Source of the DNA: Nepenthes gracilis
Taxonomy: Eukaryota > Streptophyta > Magnoliopsida > Caryophyllales > Nepenthaceae
Assembly (NCBI GenBank): GCA_033239525.1
Contig: BSYO01000004.1
Span: forward strand, 17,150,037 to 17,214,036
Length of the DNA stretch: 64,000 bases
Direction of reading: 5' to 3'
Shown here: in pieces, positions 1 through 12,497 of the stretch
How the letters are laid out: each line of letters starts with the position of its first letter
How positions within the stretch are numbered: position 1 is the first letter of the stretch
The notes under the pieces: model-generated
The model's database searches: none
The model's input: the letters and a program-made list of their open reading frames with translations, nothing else
What the model was told of the DNA's origin: nothing
Position numbers and translations under genes: made by a program

Positions 1-1900
1 GATTTATCACGTGAGTTAGGTCACTATTATCTATAAAATAAGTGTCCGATTCATCATTTTGAAAGAGTCATACATAAACTAGTTCACCTTACTTAATTTC
101 ACGTTGAAATTGAGCTAGTTGCAGGAATTAGCTCGGTTCCCACTTCCAGCAACCGGTTCACAAAATGATTGGCTAGTTCACTTGATATTTAATCACTTTA
201 ATATCTTAATATACCATATATGAATGGTTCACAAATTAATTTTTGGCTGGTACACCCAAATTTAACAAAATTATCAAACTGGTATAGCGGTCGGTTTAAT
301 GGTAGTGTTCAATTTTAGGGTCAATTTAGTAGTCAAATACCATGAAAGATTATTCCACTTATATTTTCAAAATCAGCACATGATTTTGGGCCAATTTATA
401 TAAATGTTTCAATTTATGCTTGCCCGGTACAATGTTATATACTAATTTTGGTGTCAAAATCTACATCCTGATGTATTCTAGCCAGTTTAGTAACACTTAC
501 ATTTCTTTGGGTTAAACCAGTCGGATTTTAAAAAGAATTAAAACACCAATTTTATGACATATTGCTAGTTCATTAAAGTAGCATAATTAATTTTTATGAA
601 ATTTGAACAGACCAAAAACTTAGTAAAAACAGTAACTAAAAATCAGCATCAATAGCTGCTCTATTCCAGCCGGTTTAATCTACCTGTCATCCTTATTTCC
701 TCCATCGGCCGATTTTATGAGAAAAAATTTTACTACAAAAATATGGTGATTTAATCAACATCTTAAAGTATTTATACTATAAATTTCATGGTATAAATTG
801 ATCAATTATGGTATATAAAAATTAAAATATCAGCAAAGTTCAGCAGAGTTCAGTATCAATTTTTGCATATGACATGAATCTTATTCTTGCCTAATCTAAC
901 ATGGTTACAGCATGAATGTTGAGTATTGGGACGACAATACTCGAAGATAACAACAATAATTTATCAACAAATCAAAGAGGTAGCAGTGTTCTTGCTTGAT
1001 TTGAGGGAAATTTGAATTTGAACTCTAAGTCCCTCGGTTGACAACTCTCTCTCTGTTTTGTATTTCTCTCTTTGTTCTCTCTTATTTTTCCTTATGTTTT
1101 CTCCTACTTTCTTCCGATTTTCCCTTATTTATTCTCTTTCTATTCTTTCTTAGTCATCCCCAAATTAATTCGGAGTTGCCACATGCCCCATTTTGCTAGT
1201 AATTACAAAGTTAACCTAAAACTGAATCAGCTTCTCCTTGTTGATTTGGAAGCTTCCTATTTTACCACTTTCTTTAATTTAATTGGAGTTATTTTTAATA
1301 GGTGTTAAGACCCTTGTGATGTCGTGTGTTTCTCCTCTTTTCATGCCAAATTTTATCTTTTAATTTGTTAATTGAATTAGTAAACAAATTAGGAAAATTT
1401 TGGTGGAAGAAGGGTGTCATGTCCCATTTGGTTTCTTCCTTCTTCTTTACTTCTTCATTTTTCTTCTATTTGAAATTTGACTAAGTGTTAAATTATGCTA
1501 TGTGTGCTATGTCCTTCCTTGCCTAATTTCCTTTTTTTTATTTTTCTAATTTGTATATTAATTGTTGTGACAAATTTGATTAAGGGTTGGCCAGCCTCTA
1601 TTACTCTTAAGTTTCCTTAGTTTTCCTAGATTTATAAAATTCCCTAGCTATTCATAGGGCCATTATACTAAATAATTAAGCAATAAATTTTGTTATACTA
1701 CTAATTGGATGATACGGTAGCTTTTGGGCTACTCTTGTATCGATTCATTACTAATTGGATCAACCAAAACCAAATTGGTTATGAAATTGCGTTTATCGAT
1801 TAAATTCTATACTGTTGTGGCATCTCAAGCTAAATTTTAAATTTTCAAACTCATGGTAAAATTATCGAATAATTGTATTTATGAAAGTTCAATCCTTACA
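1..1900 (+). repeat. LTR-like direct repeat, copy 1 (cut by window edge)
   Basis: This stretch aligns along its whole length with 2709-5862 once the insertion in that copy is removed (about 1.9 kb each). Its right end reads AATCCTTACA, a plausible LTR 3' terminus in CA. A TATA-like TATAAAA at 1633-1639 lies about 265 bp before that end, which suits a U3-R-U5 layout on the + strand. A pyrimidine-rich tract at 1045-1150 and several (A/G)CCGGTT motifs are shared with copy 2. No coding capacity is seen. It may be an LTR or solo LTR of an unclassified family; the left terminus is outside the window. Confidence 0.6.
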
Positions 1901-2600
1901 GGCTAAATGCTCAACAAGAAACATAATATTTAAGGACACGTATATTTTTATCAAAATACATCATAAAGAGGAATAGTAGTCATGACATATGCAAAAAAAC
2001 ATGTATACTTGCAGAACATTTTGATGATGCATTTGTCTTTCTTTTTTTTTTGTACATATTTCTTTTTACTTGCCAACACATTTATTATTTTCATAACTTG
2101 AGAATCTAGCACTAGTAATCCTTACCAGCTAATAGAGCGGCAATCGAGAAAAGAATTGTATATTCTTTCACACAAGTTAAGACTATAAACTCCTATTCAA
2201 CATCTAGAGGTGGGCAATACATACCTATTATATCCCAATAGACAGGGCCTAATAGCCATCTTGTTTTCCCATGGCAAGAGGCAATCCTCGATTTCTACTA
2301 TAATATTTTAAGGCATGCTAGGAAATACTACTTGCTGAAATAAATCCCTGGTTTGGTTTCCTTCTTAAAATTTCTTAGTGGAAGCTCTTATACTTATTCT
2401 TACTTCTTTTTCTTAATTTTCTCATCTCAGAGAAAATTCTTACTTCCATAGTATCATATTATCTTCCACTCATGTATAAACTTATATAACATAATAAAAT
2501 TATATTAATGCGTATCATAAAAATAAGGTCATATAAATTTTTACATGTGCTAGACTAATTTTTAGACAACATATTATTTGGCTTTCGGTCCATCTTCCCC
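1901..2600 (-). other. Spacer with minus-strand LTR fragment
   Basis: There is no gene. About 2120-2560 is homologous to about 40430-40730, which lies inside a minus-strand LTR; both hold a block reading CATGGC..AGAGG..ATCCTC followed by CTACTATAATA and TAAGG(C/T)ATG. It is therefore a decayed LTR scrap of that family. The first 200 bp could not be assigned. Confidence 0.45.
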
Positions 2601-2708
2601 TTAATTTTTCTGGTTTACCAACGTACTCGAGCACATTTTAATTTTTTCAACCGGTTTGGTCACTTAGCCGGTTCATGGACCGATTCGGCCTTCCATAATA
2701 TTTTGCTA

Positions 2709-5700
2709 GTTTTATCATATGAGCTGACTTACCATTATTTATAAATTAAGTGACTGGTCCATCATTTTAAGAAGCATATATCAACCGGTTCACTTATTAA
2801 ATTATTTATTGAAATTGAGCTAGTTTGTTGAAACTGGTTCAGTTTCCACTTTCAGCAATCAGTTCACATAATAGTTGATCGATTCATTTGATATTTAATC
2901 GGTCTCTTATCTTAACATACCATATATGACCAGGTCAGTAATTATTTCCCAATCGATTCACTCAAAATTAGCAAAATTGCCAAATTAGTGCACTGGAGGG
3001 TTCAGTGGTAGTGTTTGGTTCTGGAGTTGGTTTAGCGATTAATTCACTATATAAAATCATTCTACTTATATTTTTAGAATCAGCACATAATCTCGGACCG
3101 GTTCATATGAATTTTCTAATATTTTGCTTGCCCAATTCAAAGTTATACACTAATTTTTGATACCAAAGTCTGTTTCTAGCCAGTTAAGTAGCACATACCT
3201 TTCCTTAGATTTAATTGCTCAGATTTTCATAAGAGATTTTGGCACCAATTTTATAACATATTATTCGTTCATTAAGGTTTCATAATTAATTTTTATGGAG
3301 CTTGAACAGGGAAAAGGACTCGTGAAAACAACAGCTAAAAATCAGTGTTAATAGCTGTTCTATTTCCAGCCGGTTCTGTCTACCAGTCAACTTTATTATC
3401 ATTGAACCAATCGATTTTATGAGGAATAATTTTACTATAAAAATATGGTAATTTATCCAATATCTTAAAATATCTGCACTAGAAATTTCATGGGATTAAT
3501 CGATCAAATATGGTATGCATAAATCAAACATCAGCAAAGTTCAGCAATCGATTCTATAAATGATATAATTCTAATTTTTGCCAATCTAACATGATTGTGG
3601 CATGAATTTAAAGTATTGGACCGACAATACATGAAGATAATAGTAAGAAATTATCAACAAAAGAAGGAGATAGCAGTGTCCTTGTCTGATTTAATGAGAA
3701 TTCAAATATGATATTGTAATTCCCTCAATTGATATCACTCTCTCAGTTCTATTTTTCTTCCTCAATTCTCTCTAATTTTTTCTTCTATTTCTTCTAGCTT
3801 TCTTCTTTTTTCTCTTATTTATTCTCTTACTAAATATTCTGAGTTATCCCTAAATTAATTTGGAGCTGTCATATGACCCATTTTGTTGGCAATCTCTTTT
3901 TTTTGGTAAGTAAGTGAATTTGGATTAATGGGAGAAAAAATTTACAAGTTATGGTCTATCCCCAAGTGTTTTTCCGACTTGGGAATAAAGCATGAGTGCT
4001 GGGGCATACCCCGAGCACAATGATACATCATATGATACCAACAGAGTAACAAAATTGTTGGTATTCACTCAATGCAATCACAATGCTCCAGCATTAGAAG
4101 AGCTATATCCCAACAGATCTAGCCAAACTACGGGCAGTACCAAAGCTGGATTAACACACAGCCAAATCCATTTCTACAGCCGCCCGAACTAGCTCAAGAC
4201 AGGGAGCACCACCAAAATCATTATTTCCTGCAACAACGGTGGATCATCATCCAAAATGCCTTCAGCAGAATACCACAGCAGAATACCAAAATTCAGCAAC
4301 CCTTTCTGCACCACATTGGTACGAGCAGCATCAGCAACATTATCAAAAGTAATGAAGAAGACTCCATACAACCAGCACCAAACAGAGGCAACATCAGCAT
4401 CAGCATCAGCCTCATCAACAGCCCCTCCCGTGCAGGAATTATAGCCCCATCCAGCGTGGTGAAGATTGGAGCTACAGACTCCAGATTTACAACCCATCAG
4501 AGCGGGATCCAGCTGCCTACCACAACATCGATGCTTCCGGGGTTCATCCACAAGAGACAGATTTCCACAGGAGCTTTTCAGTGCAAAAATCAGCATCATT
4601 CCACATGGCATTAGGAATGCAATCAAGCGCAACACATAGAAACCAGTCAACTTTCCAGCCCACTCGCTTCCACAAGATAATGAGGCTAGGATGACAGAAA
4701 GAGCATCCTCACCAGCAACAGCAACTCAAGAGAGTGCAAGAGGGAGATGCCTCATTCAGCTCCACCGCCATCCAATTTCCAGCACAGCACAGCTCCTCAG
4801 GAGGAGAGCAGAGAGCTTCTGGTGTTAAAAAAACAAATGTTCCAGGTCCATCAGCTTCAAACCAGGTTCAGCAAGGACCAAATAGCCAAAATTGGCAATC
4901 CAACTCAAAGTATACAGTCAATCAACCCAACATACTATATCCAATCTAAGAGGCCAATAAATGAACTCCCCATCCAATGCACCAAAGCTAACAGGAGCCC
5001 AACATCAGTCAATGATACTCGCAACTTCCATAGTGGACAGAAACCAACCAATAGCTGGAGCCAGCCATCAAAGGGCAGACAGACAAATCCAGAATTTATC
5101 TGTTAACAAAAACCAGGGCCCCCAAAGCATAAAGAGGAAACCCCAAACAAAAAAACACCCCATCTCTCGGTTAGTATCGTTGCTGAGCCAACTAACCTTG
5201 TCTAATTTGGGAGCTTCATTGTTTGCTACTTTCTTTTATTTAATTGGTGCTAATTTTTATACATGTATACTTTCTTATTATGCTATGTGTCCCTTCATCT
5301 TTTTATGCCATCTTTCTTATTTTAATTAATTAGTTTAATTGGTTAACAAAAATTAGGAAATTTGCTGAGAATTGGTGCCGTGCTCCCTTTGTCTTCTTCC
5401 TTCTTCTTTCTTCCTTCTTTATTTTCTAAGTTTGAATTTTTTTGACTAAGTGTGGGATGTGTGAGTAAAAGTGCTGTATGCACCTTTTCCATTTCCTAAA
5501 TTTAATTAAGTGTAAATTGGCTTAATGTGAAAAATTTATTAAGTATGGGCCAGTTCTCTATTTCTCTTAATTTTTTCTTAGTTTTCCTAAGTATATAAAT
5601 TCTTCTGGTTGTCTATGGGACTCTTATACTAATATAATTTAGCAATAATTTTTGTTATACTGCTAATCAGATGATACGGTAGCTTTTGAGCTACTCTTTT

Positions 5701-5862
5701 ATCGACCTTGTTACTAATTTTATTAATTGAAAATAAATTGGTTATGAAGTTGGTTTATTGATTAAATTCTACACTATTATGGCATCTTGGGTTAAATCTT
5801 AAATTCTCGGACTCGTGGTATAATCATTAGAATAAGTGTATTCATGAAATTCAATCCTTAAA
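2709..5862 (+). repeat. LTR-like direct repeat, copy 2, interrupted
   Basis: Second copy of the repeat at 1-1900, matching from its first base (around 2709) to a terminus at about 5862, where copy 1 CCTTACA has become CCTTAAA. TATATAAA at 5592-5599 sits where the TATA-like box of copy 1 lies. The repeat is split by the retroposon at 3898-5162; without it the copy is about 1.88 kb. It may begin somewhat left of 2709, because copy 1 is cut by the window edge. Confidence 0.6.
3898..5162 (-). mobile_element. LINE-tailed non-autonomous retroposon
   Basis: Insertion of about 1.27 kb into the repeat copy at 2709-5862. On the minus strand it ends with CTTACTTACC and a run of A (the T-run at 3897-3904). 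Its last roughly 120 bp match the 3' end of the LINE insertion at 27360-27480, including GCTCGGGGTATGCCC and ACTTGGGGATAGA. A short repeat, ATCTCT, flanks it near 3892-3897 and 5162-5167. Several short open frames occur on both strands (for example minus 4189-4650), but none carries a domain I recognise, so it is treated as a non-coding retroposon body with a LINE 3' tail. Confidence 0.6.
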
Positions 5863-6940
5863 GCTGTCAAGGCGCTGAAAGCCCACAAGCATGTATGATT
5901 GTAGCTGCGCATGAGAAGCAAACAAACCACTCTTGAGAGGAATACAACCATTTCTGAAAAGTAGACAGCCACTCAAGCTAATAAAAAATCTGAGAGAGCT
6001 GTCGTATGATCAGCGAAGAGGAAGAAGAAGAGGACAGACGGGGATTGAATGGGCCTGGACAAGACGGGCTACCCTCGGTCAAAAAAGAAGGGTCCTTTGG
6101 AAGAGGCTCATCAAAAGGATCATTAGAAGTCGAGGAGTGCTGATGAGTGTGGGCTCGGCTTTGTTCAATGGTTGTGTGAGTAATGTGCCTGCCAAGTTGG
6201 ATAACTGGAAGGTTCGAAAATTATATGCCTAAATTCATATTTAGGCGTTGGATGAGACAATCATGAGAAGGTTGTCATCCTTTTTGGATACAACAATATC
6301 AATAATATGAGAACACAAGTGGGACAAGAGATCATTGGGTCACCCACTCAGGAGAATATAAAGGAATAAGCCCTTGTCTTAAGGGATAGAAGAGAAGTGT
6401 GTGACCAAAAAAGATTAGTCAACATAATTAGGCACATAACCATCCTTTGAGGGGAAAGAAAATTGGTTTTAAAAGATTTACCATTCCACGTCATGGGGGA
6501 GCCATGGAGAAATGACATTAGAGGGATGCAGATCGGAAGGTGAGGATTCTAAAAACATGGGTATATACCATCTTGTGACACTTGAAACCCACAACTAGAC
6601 AAGGCTAGATCTATGAAAGTGGGGCATGACAAACTACAAATTTGGACTAAATATGCACATATTATGATGAAATCTAGCAAAATAATAGGGTAAAAATAGT
6701 GTTTATAGAAGGAGAGAGAAACCGCTATTGATCGACGCAAGAAGATGCAGAATGAAGTGGAATAGGGAGAGATTAACCTTGAGTGTGCCCAAGATTTTCA
6801 AAAATACATGAAGATTTGGAAACTTTGGATATGGAGGTAGAGAGAGGAGTCGAGAAGAGAGAAGGATGAGAGAGAGATGAGAAAGCCGAACAGAACGCAC
6901 GACAAGTGCTCAAAAATAATGCCTCGGCGTAGCAACGTTT
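5863..6940. other. Unassigned non-coding stretch
   Basis: No supported gene. A 99-codon frame at 5933-6232 is basic and low in complexity, without a recognisable domain, and is probably chance. A purine-rich tract at 6830-6890 resembles the leader region of the LTR families in this window read on the minus strand. Confidence 0.3.
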
Positions 6941-7124
6941 GACTGAAGATAGCTTTTTATTTTTTCATAACAAAAAAATGCACTGGTTATTGTGCTCGAC
7001 GGGCATGTAATTGCCTGACACGCGATCAAATTGGTATTCGATGCTCAAGTGCTAATCAGTGCTCATCGAGCACAATAACCAGTGCATTTTTTTGTTATAC
7101 AAAAATAGAAAGCTCTCTTCAATC
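6941..7124. repeat. Long inverted repeat (foldback, MITE- or hairpin-like)
   Basis: Arms of about 58 bp (6941-6999 and 7066-7124) surround a spacer of about 66 bp. The inner 33 bp of each arm (6967-6999 and 7066-7098) are perfect reverse complements and include GCACTGGTTATTGTGCTCGA; the outer 25 bp carry a few mismatches. The foldback abuts the 3' end of the copia RNase H region. It could be a small foldback element, an inverted duplication made at a retrotransposon end, or a source of small RNA. Confidence 0.8.
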
Positions 7125-7129
7125 TAATG

Positions 7130-7660
7130 GGGCAGAGCAAATTCCAATGGCCTTTCTAAGTGATTCAAATCTAAGATTATCCAATGTCTTGGTATAGATA
7201 TTAGCTATTTGGAATTCGGTTGGAGTATGTTCAAGAGCAATGACCTGAGTTTCAATGAGTTCATGAATAAAGTGGTGTCAAATATCTATATGTTTAGTTC
7301 ATGAGTATTGAATAGGATTTTTTGAGATCTTGATTACACTGGTGCTGTCACAATAGATTGTCATAGTATCCTAGATAATGCTGTAATTGTGTAGTATTTG
7401 TTTTATCCATAGGAGTTGTGTGCAGCAGTTACCAGTAGTAATGTATTCTACTTCAGTGGTAGACAATGAGATAGAATTTTGCTTCTTACTCATCCGAGCT
7501 ACAAGATTGGAGCTGTTATTGAAGTATCCACCAGAGGTGCTTTTACGATCATTGGCATTTCCAACCTAGTCGGCAATGAAATATTCAACCAAGTCAAAAT
7601 TAGAGTCACATAAATAGTAGATCCCATAATCTGATGTGCCATTAACATAGCAAATGATTC
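7130..7660 (-). pseudogene. Ty1/copia RNase H region, decayed
   Basis: On the minus strand the copia-type RNase H signature SLSTTEVEYI can be read around 7450-7480, followed by TTGNC in place of the usual alanine-rich stretch. The frame is closed by stops. It directly follows the reverse-transcriptase fragment at 7659-8710, in the normal copia order. It is the last coding part of the minus-strand copia element, and no LTR clearly homologous to its 5' LTR was recognised to its left. Confidence 0.75.
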
Positions 7661-8710
7661 ATTTGATGGCACTTAAAAGTGATTCTTTAGGGTTGGATTG
7701 ATATCGAGTATACACGGTTACACTAAAGGTAATGTTGGGTCTACTTGCATTTAATTTGAGGAGACTTCCTATCATACTTCTATAAAGTGTCTGATCGATG
7801 CTTTTCCTAGCAGAATCATGATCTAATTTGGTAGAAGTGCTTATGAATGTTCGAGTGTATTTTTTGTTGTCTAACCCAAAAGGTTTAACAAGATCCTTAG
7901 CATACTTAGTATGGAAGATGAAGATTCCTTGAGGAAGTTGTCTAATATGCAAACCTAGAAGGAAGGTAAGTTTTCCTACCATTCTCATTTCAAGTTTAGA
8001 AGTCATATAGTTTGCAAATTCACGAGCATAATATTCTACAATAGCACCAAATATAATATCATTAATATAAACTTGGGCAACAATCATGGATTTTGCAGTA
8101 ATTTTTACAAAAAATATTATCAACATTACCCCTAATAAAGTTGTGGTCACTAAGATATAGGGTGAGGCACTCGTACCAAACTTTTGGAGCTTGTTTAAGA
8201 CCATACAAGGCATTTTTAAGCTTATATATGTGGTCTTGTAATAAGGGGTCAATAAATCCCACTGGTTGCTCAATATAAACTTTCTCTTGGATGATATTAT
8301 TGAGAAAAGTATTTTTTATATCCATTTGATAATGTCTAAAACCCATAGTACAGGCAATGGATAATAGAATTTTTATGGATTTAAGACGATTTACTGGTGT
8401 AAAGGTCTCGTCAAAATATATCCCTTTAATTCGCATGTGTGCCTGAGCTACAAGACGGGTTTTATTTTCCGTAATATTACTATTTTCATTAGAAGATCCA
8501 CTTGGTACCAATGACATTCGTATGTTTAGATCGATGAACCAAGGGCCACACATCATTTCTAACAAATTGGATTAACTCTTCGTGCATGGCATTAATCCAA
8601 CATTCGTCATTTAGAGCCTCTTCAACCTTTTTCGGTTTTAAGTGGGAGACATAAAAAGCATGGGTGAGTTGATTCAAGACATGGTGACGCAGTCTCATCC
8701 CCTCACTCAA
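7659..8710 (-). pseudogene. Ty1/copia reverse transcriptase (RVT_2), frameshifted
   Basis: Three overlapping minus-strand frames (8489-8710, 8062-8565, 7659-8273) together cover a copia reverse transcriptase, so at least two frameshifts are present. Motifs in order: EEALNDECWINAMHEEL, GTKWIF, KTRLVAQ, FDETFTPVNRLKSI, YQMDIKNTFLN, EKVYIEQPVGF, LKNALYGLKQAP and WYE. The catalytic YVDD box reads YINDI, so one catalytic aspartate is replaced by asparagine. The fragment continues through LTFLLGLHIRQ and YRSMIGSLLKLNASRPNI. The protein would be inactive. The motif style is that of plant SIRE-like copia elements, but this subfamily assignment is tentative. Confidence 0.93.
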
Positions 8711-8799
8711 ATCACCTAATATGTAATCTTTGAGATGATTTAGTTTGGCTCAAGCGGAAGGTTCCTTGACTAAAATGGTATTCAAAGTCTCGTCGAGAA

Positions 8800-10070
8800 T
8801 ATTAGTAAGAGCTGATTCATGAGAGGACACATTTTAATCAACCTCTTAGTCCGAGCAATCACTGTCTTTAGATTGCTCACTAGGGATCAACAACTACATT
8901 GATCAACTCCATTACAATTTGAGTACAAAAATTGTACATACGATAAGCTCTACTAGAATGGGAATATCCTAAAAATATTCCGTCATCAATTTTAGAGTAG
9001 AACTTATTTGGATTTTTTCTATCTTGAAGTATGTAGCATTTACTTCAAAAAAGTGAACATACCTTATATTAGACTTCTTTTCTTTCCAAAATTCATTGGA
9101 GGTCTTATCCATCTCAGGTCTTAGGTAGACCCTGTTGATTATGTGGCAAATCGTGCTTAGGTTTTACCCAAAAAGAGTATAGCTACATTTTTATTTTGCA
9201 TCATAATTCTAGCAATATCCTGGATAACTCGATTTCTTCATTTTATAATCCCATTTTGTTGGGGTGTGATTAGTGCAAAGATTCATGTTGTATTCCTTCT
9301 TCATTACAAAAATTGTCAATTCTAGAATTTTTAAGTTCTTTTCCATGATCATTGTAAATTCACACAATTAGATTTCCTTTTTATTAGTGAGTTTTTTGCA
9401 TAAGATTTTTATATGTTCAAAAGTATTGGATTTTTCATGTATAAGATCTAACTAAGAATATCTAAAGTAGTTAACTATAATCACTAGAATATACCTTTTA
9501 CCACCTAAACTCTTAGTCCAAGAAGGTTCCATAAGATCCATATGGACCAGTTCAAGGGAACACGAGGTGTTAATGTTTCTTAGCCATTGATTACTAGCCC
9601 TAGTTTATTTTCTAAGTTGGCACGGACCACAAATATGGTGTTTGACATTAGACACCTTTGAAAGGACTTAAACACAATTTTTCTTAGAAATTTTGGATAG
9701 ATTTTTAAAATTTAATTGACCAAGAAGTTGATACCACAATTCAATATAATTAATTTTAGTGAGATAACATCACAGGATAGGGTGAAACTCAATATCATAG
9801 AGGTTATCAAGAGTTATCTTGCCTTTTAACACAAGAGAGCCATTTATATCATAAATATAATACTTGTCTTGAAAAGTCTAACTTTAAAATTTTCATCACA
9901 AAATTGACTAATGCTTAGCAGGTTAGATTTTAACTCGGATAAATATAAAACATCACAAGACTTTGAGAGTCCAAAAATACTAATCTTCTCTCTACCAAGA
10001 ATAGGAGCCCTAGCTCCATCTCTAAAGACAACGATTCCATTGGGAAATTAGAAAGAGATAAAAACATAAC
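8800..10070 (-). pseudogene. Ty1/copia integrase and GAG-pre-integrase region, decayed
   Basis: Reading leftwards from 10070 on the minus strand gives the pre-integrase segment (ARAPILGREKISIFGLSK, then DVLYLSELKSNLLSISQ). Integrase-core remnants follow (SLELVHMDLMEPSW, GGKRYILVIIV, EYNMNLCTNHTPTKW). Many stops and frameshifts break the frame. The right edge is exactly where element B inserted; the protease that should precede it lies beyond B at 24647-24839. Gene order and phrases identify copia pol. Confidence 0.85.
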
Positions 10071-10271
10071 TATAATATCTCAGATTTTTATTCGCATTAA
10101 TTTAGTAATAATTGTGATTTTGGGTAATTTTGGTACGGAAAAAAAATTAATTAAATATTATAAAATTTGGACGGATATTTGGATCAATTGGGCTGGCACC
10201 CGATGAGCACTCATGCTATTGCCTGAATATCGGTTTATATTTTGAAATAAAAAAATTTACATAGAAAATAG

Positions 10272-10305
<34 letters not shown>

Positions 10306-12497
10306 GCAAAAAAATTGGAAAACAGGATAAGGATTGGAAGCAGAAGGGATCGGGAGAGAGAAGAGGAGGGAGAGAGAGAAGGGTGCTAGGGTTTCGCAAG
10401 CGGAGGATGAAGGAGAGGAGAAGGAAGAGGAAGGATGAGGCGGCGGTGGCGGCACAGGTGAACGGCAATGCCAATGGTCACGGTTTGCGGTGGTGCATGT
10501 GGTGGAAGGTCACGCAGAGAGAGAAGCTGCACCGGAGAAGGGGCGTGGTGAGGAGAGAGAGGAGCTCGTCAGGGAGGGATGGCGGCCCGACGAGAGGCAA
10601 AATCGGTGGCAACGGTGGTCGTTCAAAAGGCCGACCACGCCGGCGGTAGCAGCAGTGGCGTGCAGTAGAATCTGCAAAGAGAGAGAGGATGCGGGTTGAG
10701 ATGCGGCAATGTGCGCAGCAGGAGACAGAGTCCCTGATTTGGGTACTTCGAAGCCTTCTTTATTTAGATCTACAAAATATGAGGTTAAGGCAAGTATCTG
10801 TAAACCCCCTCTTTGGTCTGATTTAATAGCTGAAACATTTTAAACACTGTTTAAAATTTTTACTAACATACATATAATTTTATCTGCCCGATCTGTTTAA
10901 TTTTGATATGCATGTATAGTTCATTGGCTAATTTAGATGTTTCTGGACTGAGTTTTACGATTTTAGAGGATTTAATATTTTTCTAAAAGTTCGAATAATT
11001 TATTGAGCACTGTATATTTTAATATTAGTATTTTGTATAAAAATGAGTATGAAACTTTACATAAGCTATGCAGTTACAAGCATATGTCGGGCCATGGTCA
11101 CTACATTTGAATTTGGAGCATTTGATATTCTGACAAGTACCCAATGGAGAGATATTTTATTATTTAAAAATCCCTTTCCACTAGTAGGAAAGGTTTGGAG
11201 TAGTAACCCTTTTCATTTGAATAATTTGACTTGACCTTAGAATATATTTGGATGTCCTAATATATCTGACAAATTTAAGAATTACACCCAAAGTCGCGGG
11301 TGGCAAACAATAGTGAGCAATTTTACCCATGGGCATAGAGCACATGGATGGCCATATATATTGGCCTAATTTGTATTTAATTTTGCCTAAGGTTATCGAG
11401 ATTATATGTAACCCTTCCTCAATCTAGTCTTTAAATAATCGGAACTCAAATTTTATGCATGATTTCTATCTCTACATTTATTTGTATTGGACTTGATTTG
11501 GATTTGGATTTTGAACTTAGATTTAAAATTTACTAATTTTGCCCTCAGTTAGACCTTGGTATGTCTCATACAAATGATTTTGATAATATGTTTTGATCCG
11601 AACCCTTGGACTATCTGTCGGGGTATTGCTTCGACTTCTGCGCATACTATTGGATCATTCAACTATCGGATTCTACCCCAAATCATAAGCTAATTGGGCA
11701 TTGGATTTGGACTCAAACTCAGACTTGGATGGGACTTTGGAATTGGCTAATTGCCTTTTAGAATTGGTCCGGATCACTTCTATTTTGGTTATATATATTT
11801 ATGTATATATATATACGTCCCGATTAGGACTATTTTATATTTTGATTATGTATTTTGAATTTAGATATTTGATTTGTATACGAGACTATCATTGAATTTC
11901 GAATTCTAGTTATTGGATTTTATTGGATTTGTCATATCAGCGATTTGGATTTATTCTGTCATTTGAATGGATTTTTATCCATTTGACATTCTCTCTAATT
12001 TATTGAACTCCTTTCATTTAAATAAGATACTTGTTGAGCATTAGGCTCACTTTTTCAATTTTATCCCTTCAGAGTTAAAGATTCAGATGCATTGCAGGAC
12101 TATGGTTATGATCTGTCAGCTATTCGTCTGATTCAGTGAGTTTTGGTTCCATTATGGTTTAAATTAGTATTTTATGTGATTAAATTATAGAATTGGTCGG
12201 GTATAGACCCATGGTTATATTTCAAAAATAGTTCGAATATTATGTTATATTTTACTATGATTTTTTGTTAAATTGTTACCTTCCTTATGATGATTGTAGA
12301 ACATGTCTTATTTATTTTATCCGAACAGTTGTCTGATGAGGTCCTATGTAGATTTAATTTTATTGAGTTCTATATTTTAATTTGTCACACTCAGATTTTA
12401 GGATTTAGTATTATTTGTTTAAAATTATTTAAAATTTTAAATTTTAAAAATTATAATTAATTATTTAAATTAACCTACTTGATCCGGGTTTGTGACA
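10071..12497 (+). repeat. 5' LTR of element B
   Basis: Starts TATAATATC (TG decayed to TA) and ends TTTGTGACA. It pairs with 22271-24646 along its full length (2427 versus 2376 bp). A (TA)n run at 10272-10301 occupies the promoter position. It is followed by a purine-rich and then GC-rich leader (10340-10700), which makes several proline-, serine- or arginine-rich frames look open; these are not genes. The rest is AT-rich and non-coding. Confidence 0.92.
10272..10301. repeat. (TA)n microsatellite in LTR promoter position
   Basis: About 15 uninterrupted TA units. The 3' LTR has a shorter, interrupted version near 22480-22500, so the tract expanded or contracted after insertion. It may have served as the TATA region of the LTR. 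Confidence 0.85.

Noticed and set aside
4189..4650. 153-codon minus frame and overlapping + frames at 4734-5329
   Set aside because: Low-complexity, mutually overlapping frames in the retroposon body; no recognisable protein.
5933..6232. 99-codon basic + frame
   Set aside because: Arginine/lysine-rich composition from purine-rich DNA; no domain, no supporting neighbour.
7659..10070. Copia pol as an active gene
   Set aside because: Several frameshifts, many stops and a changed catalytic YVDD box.
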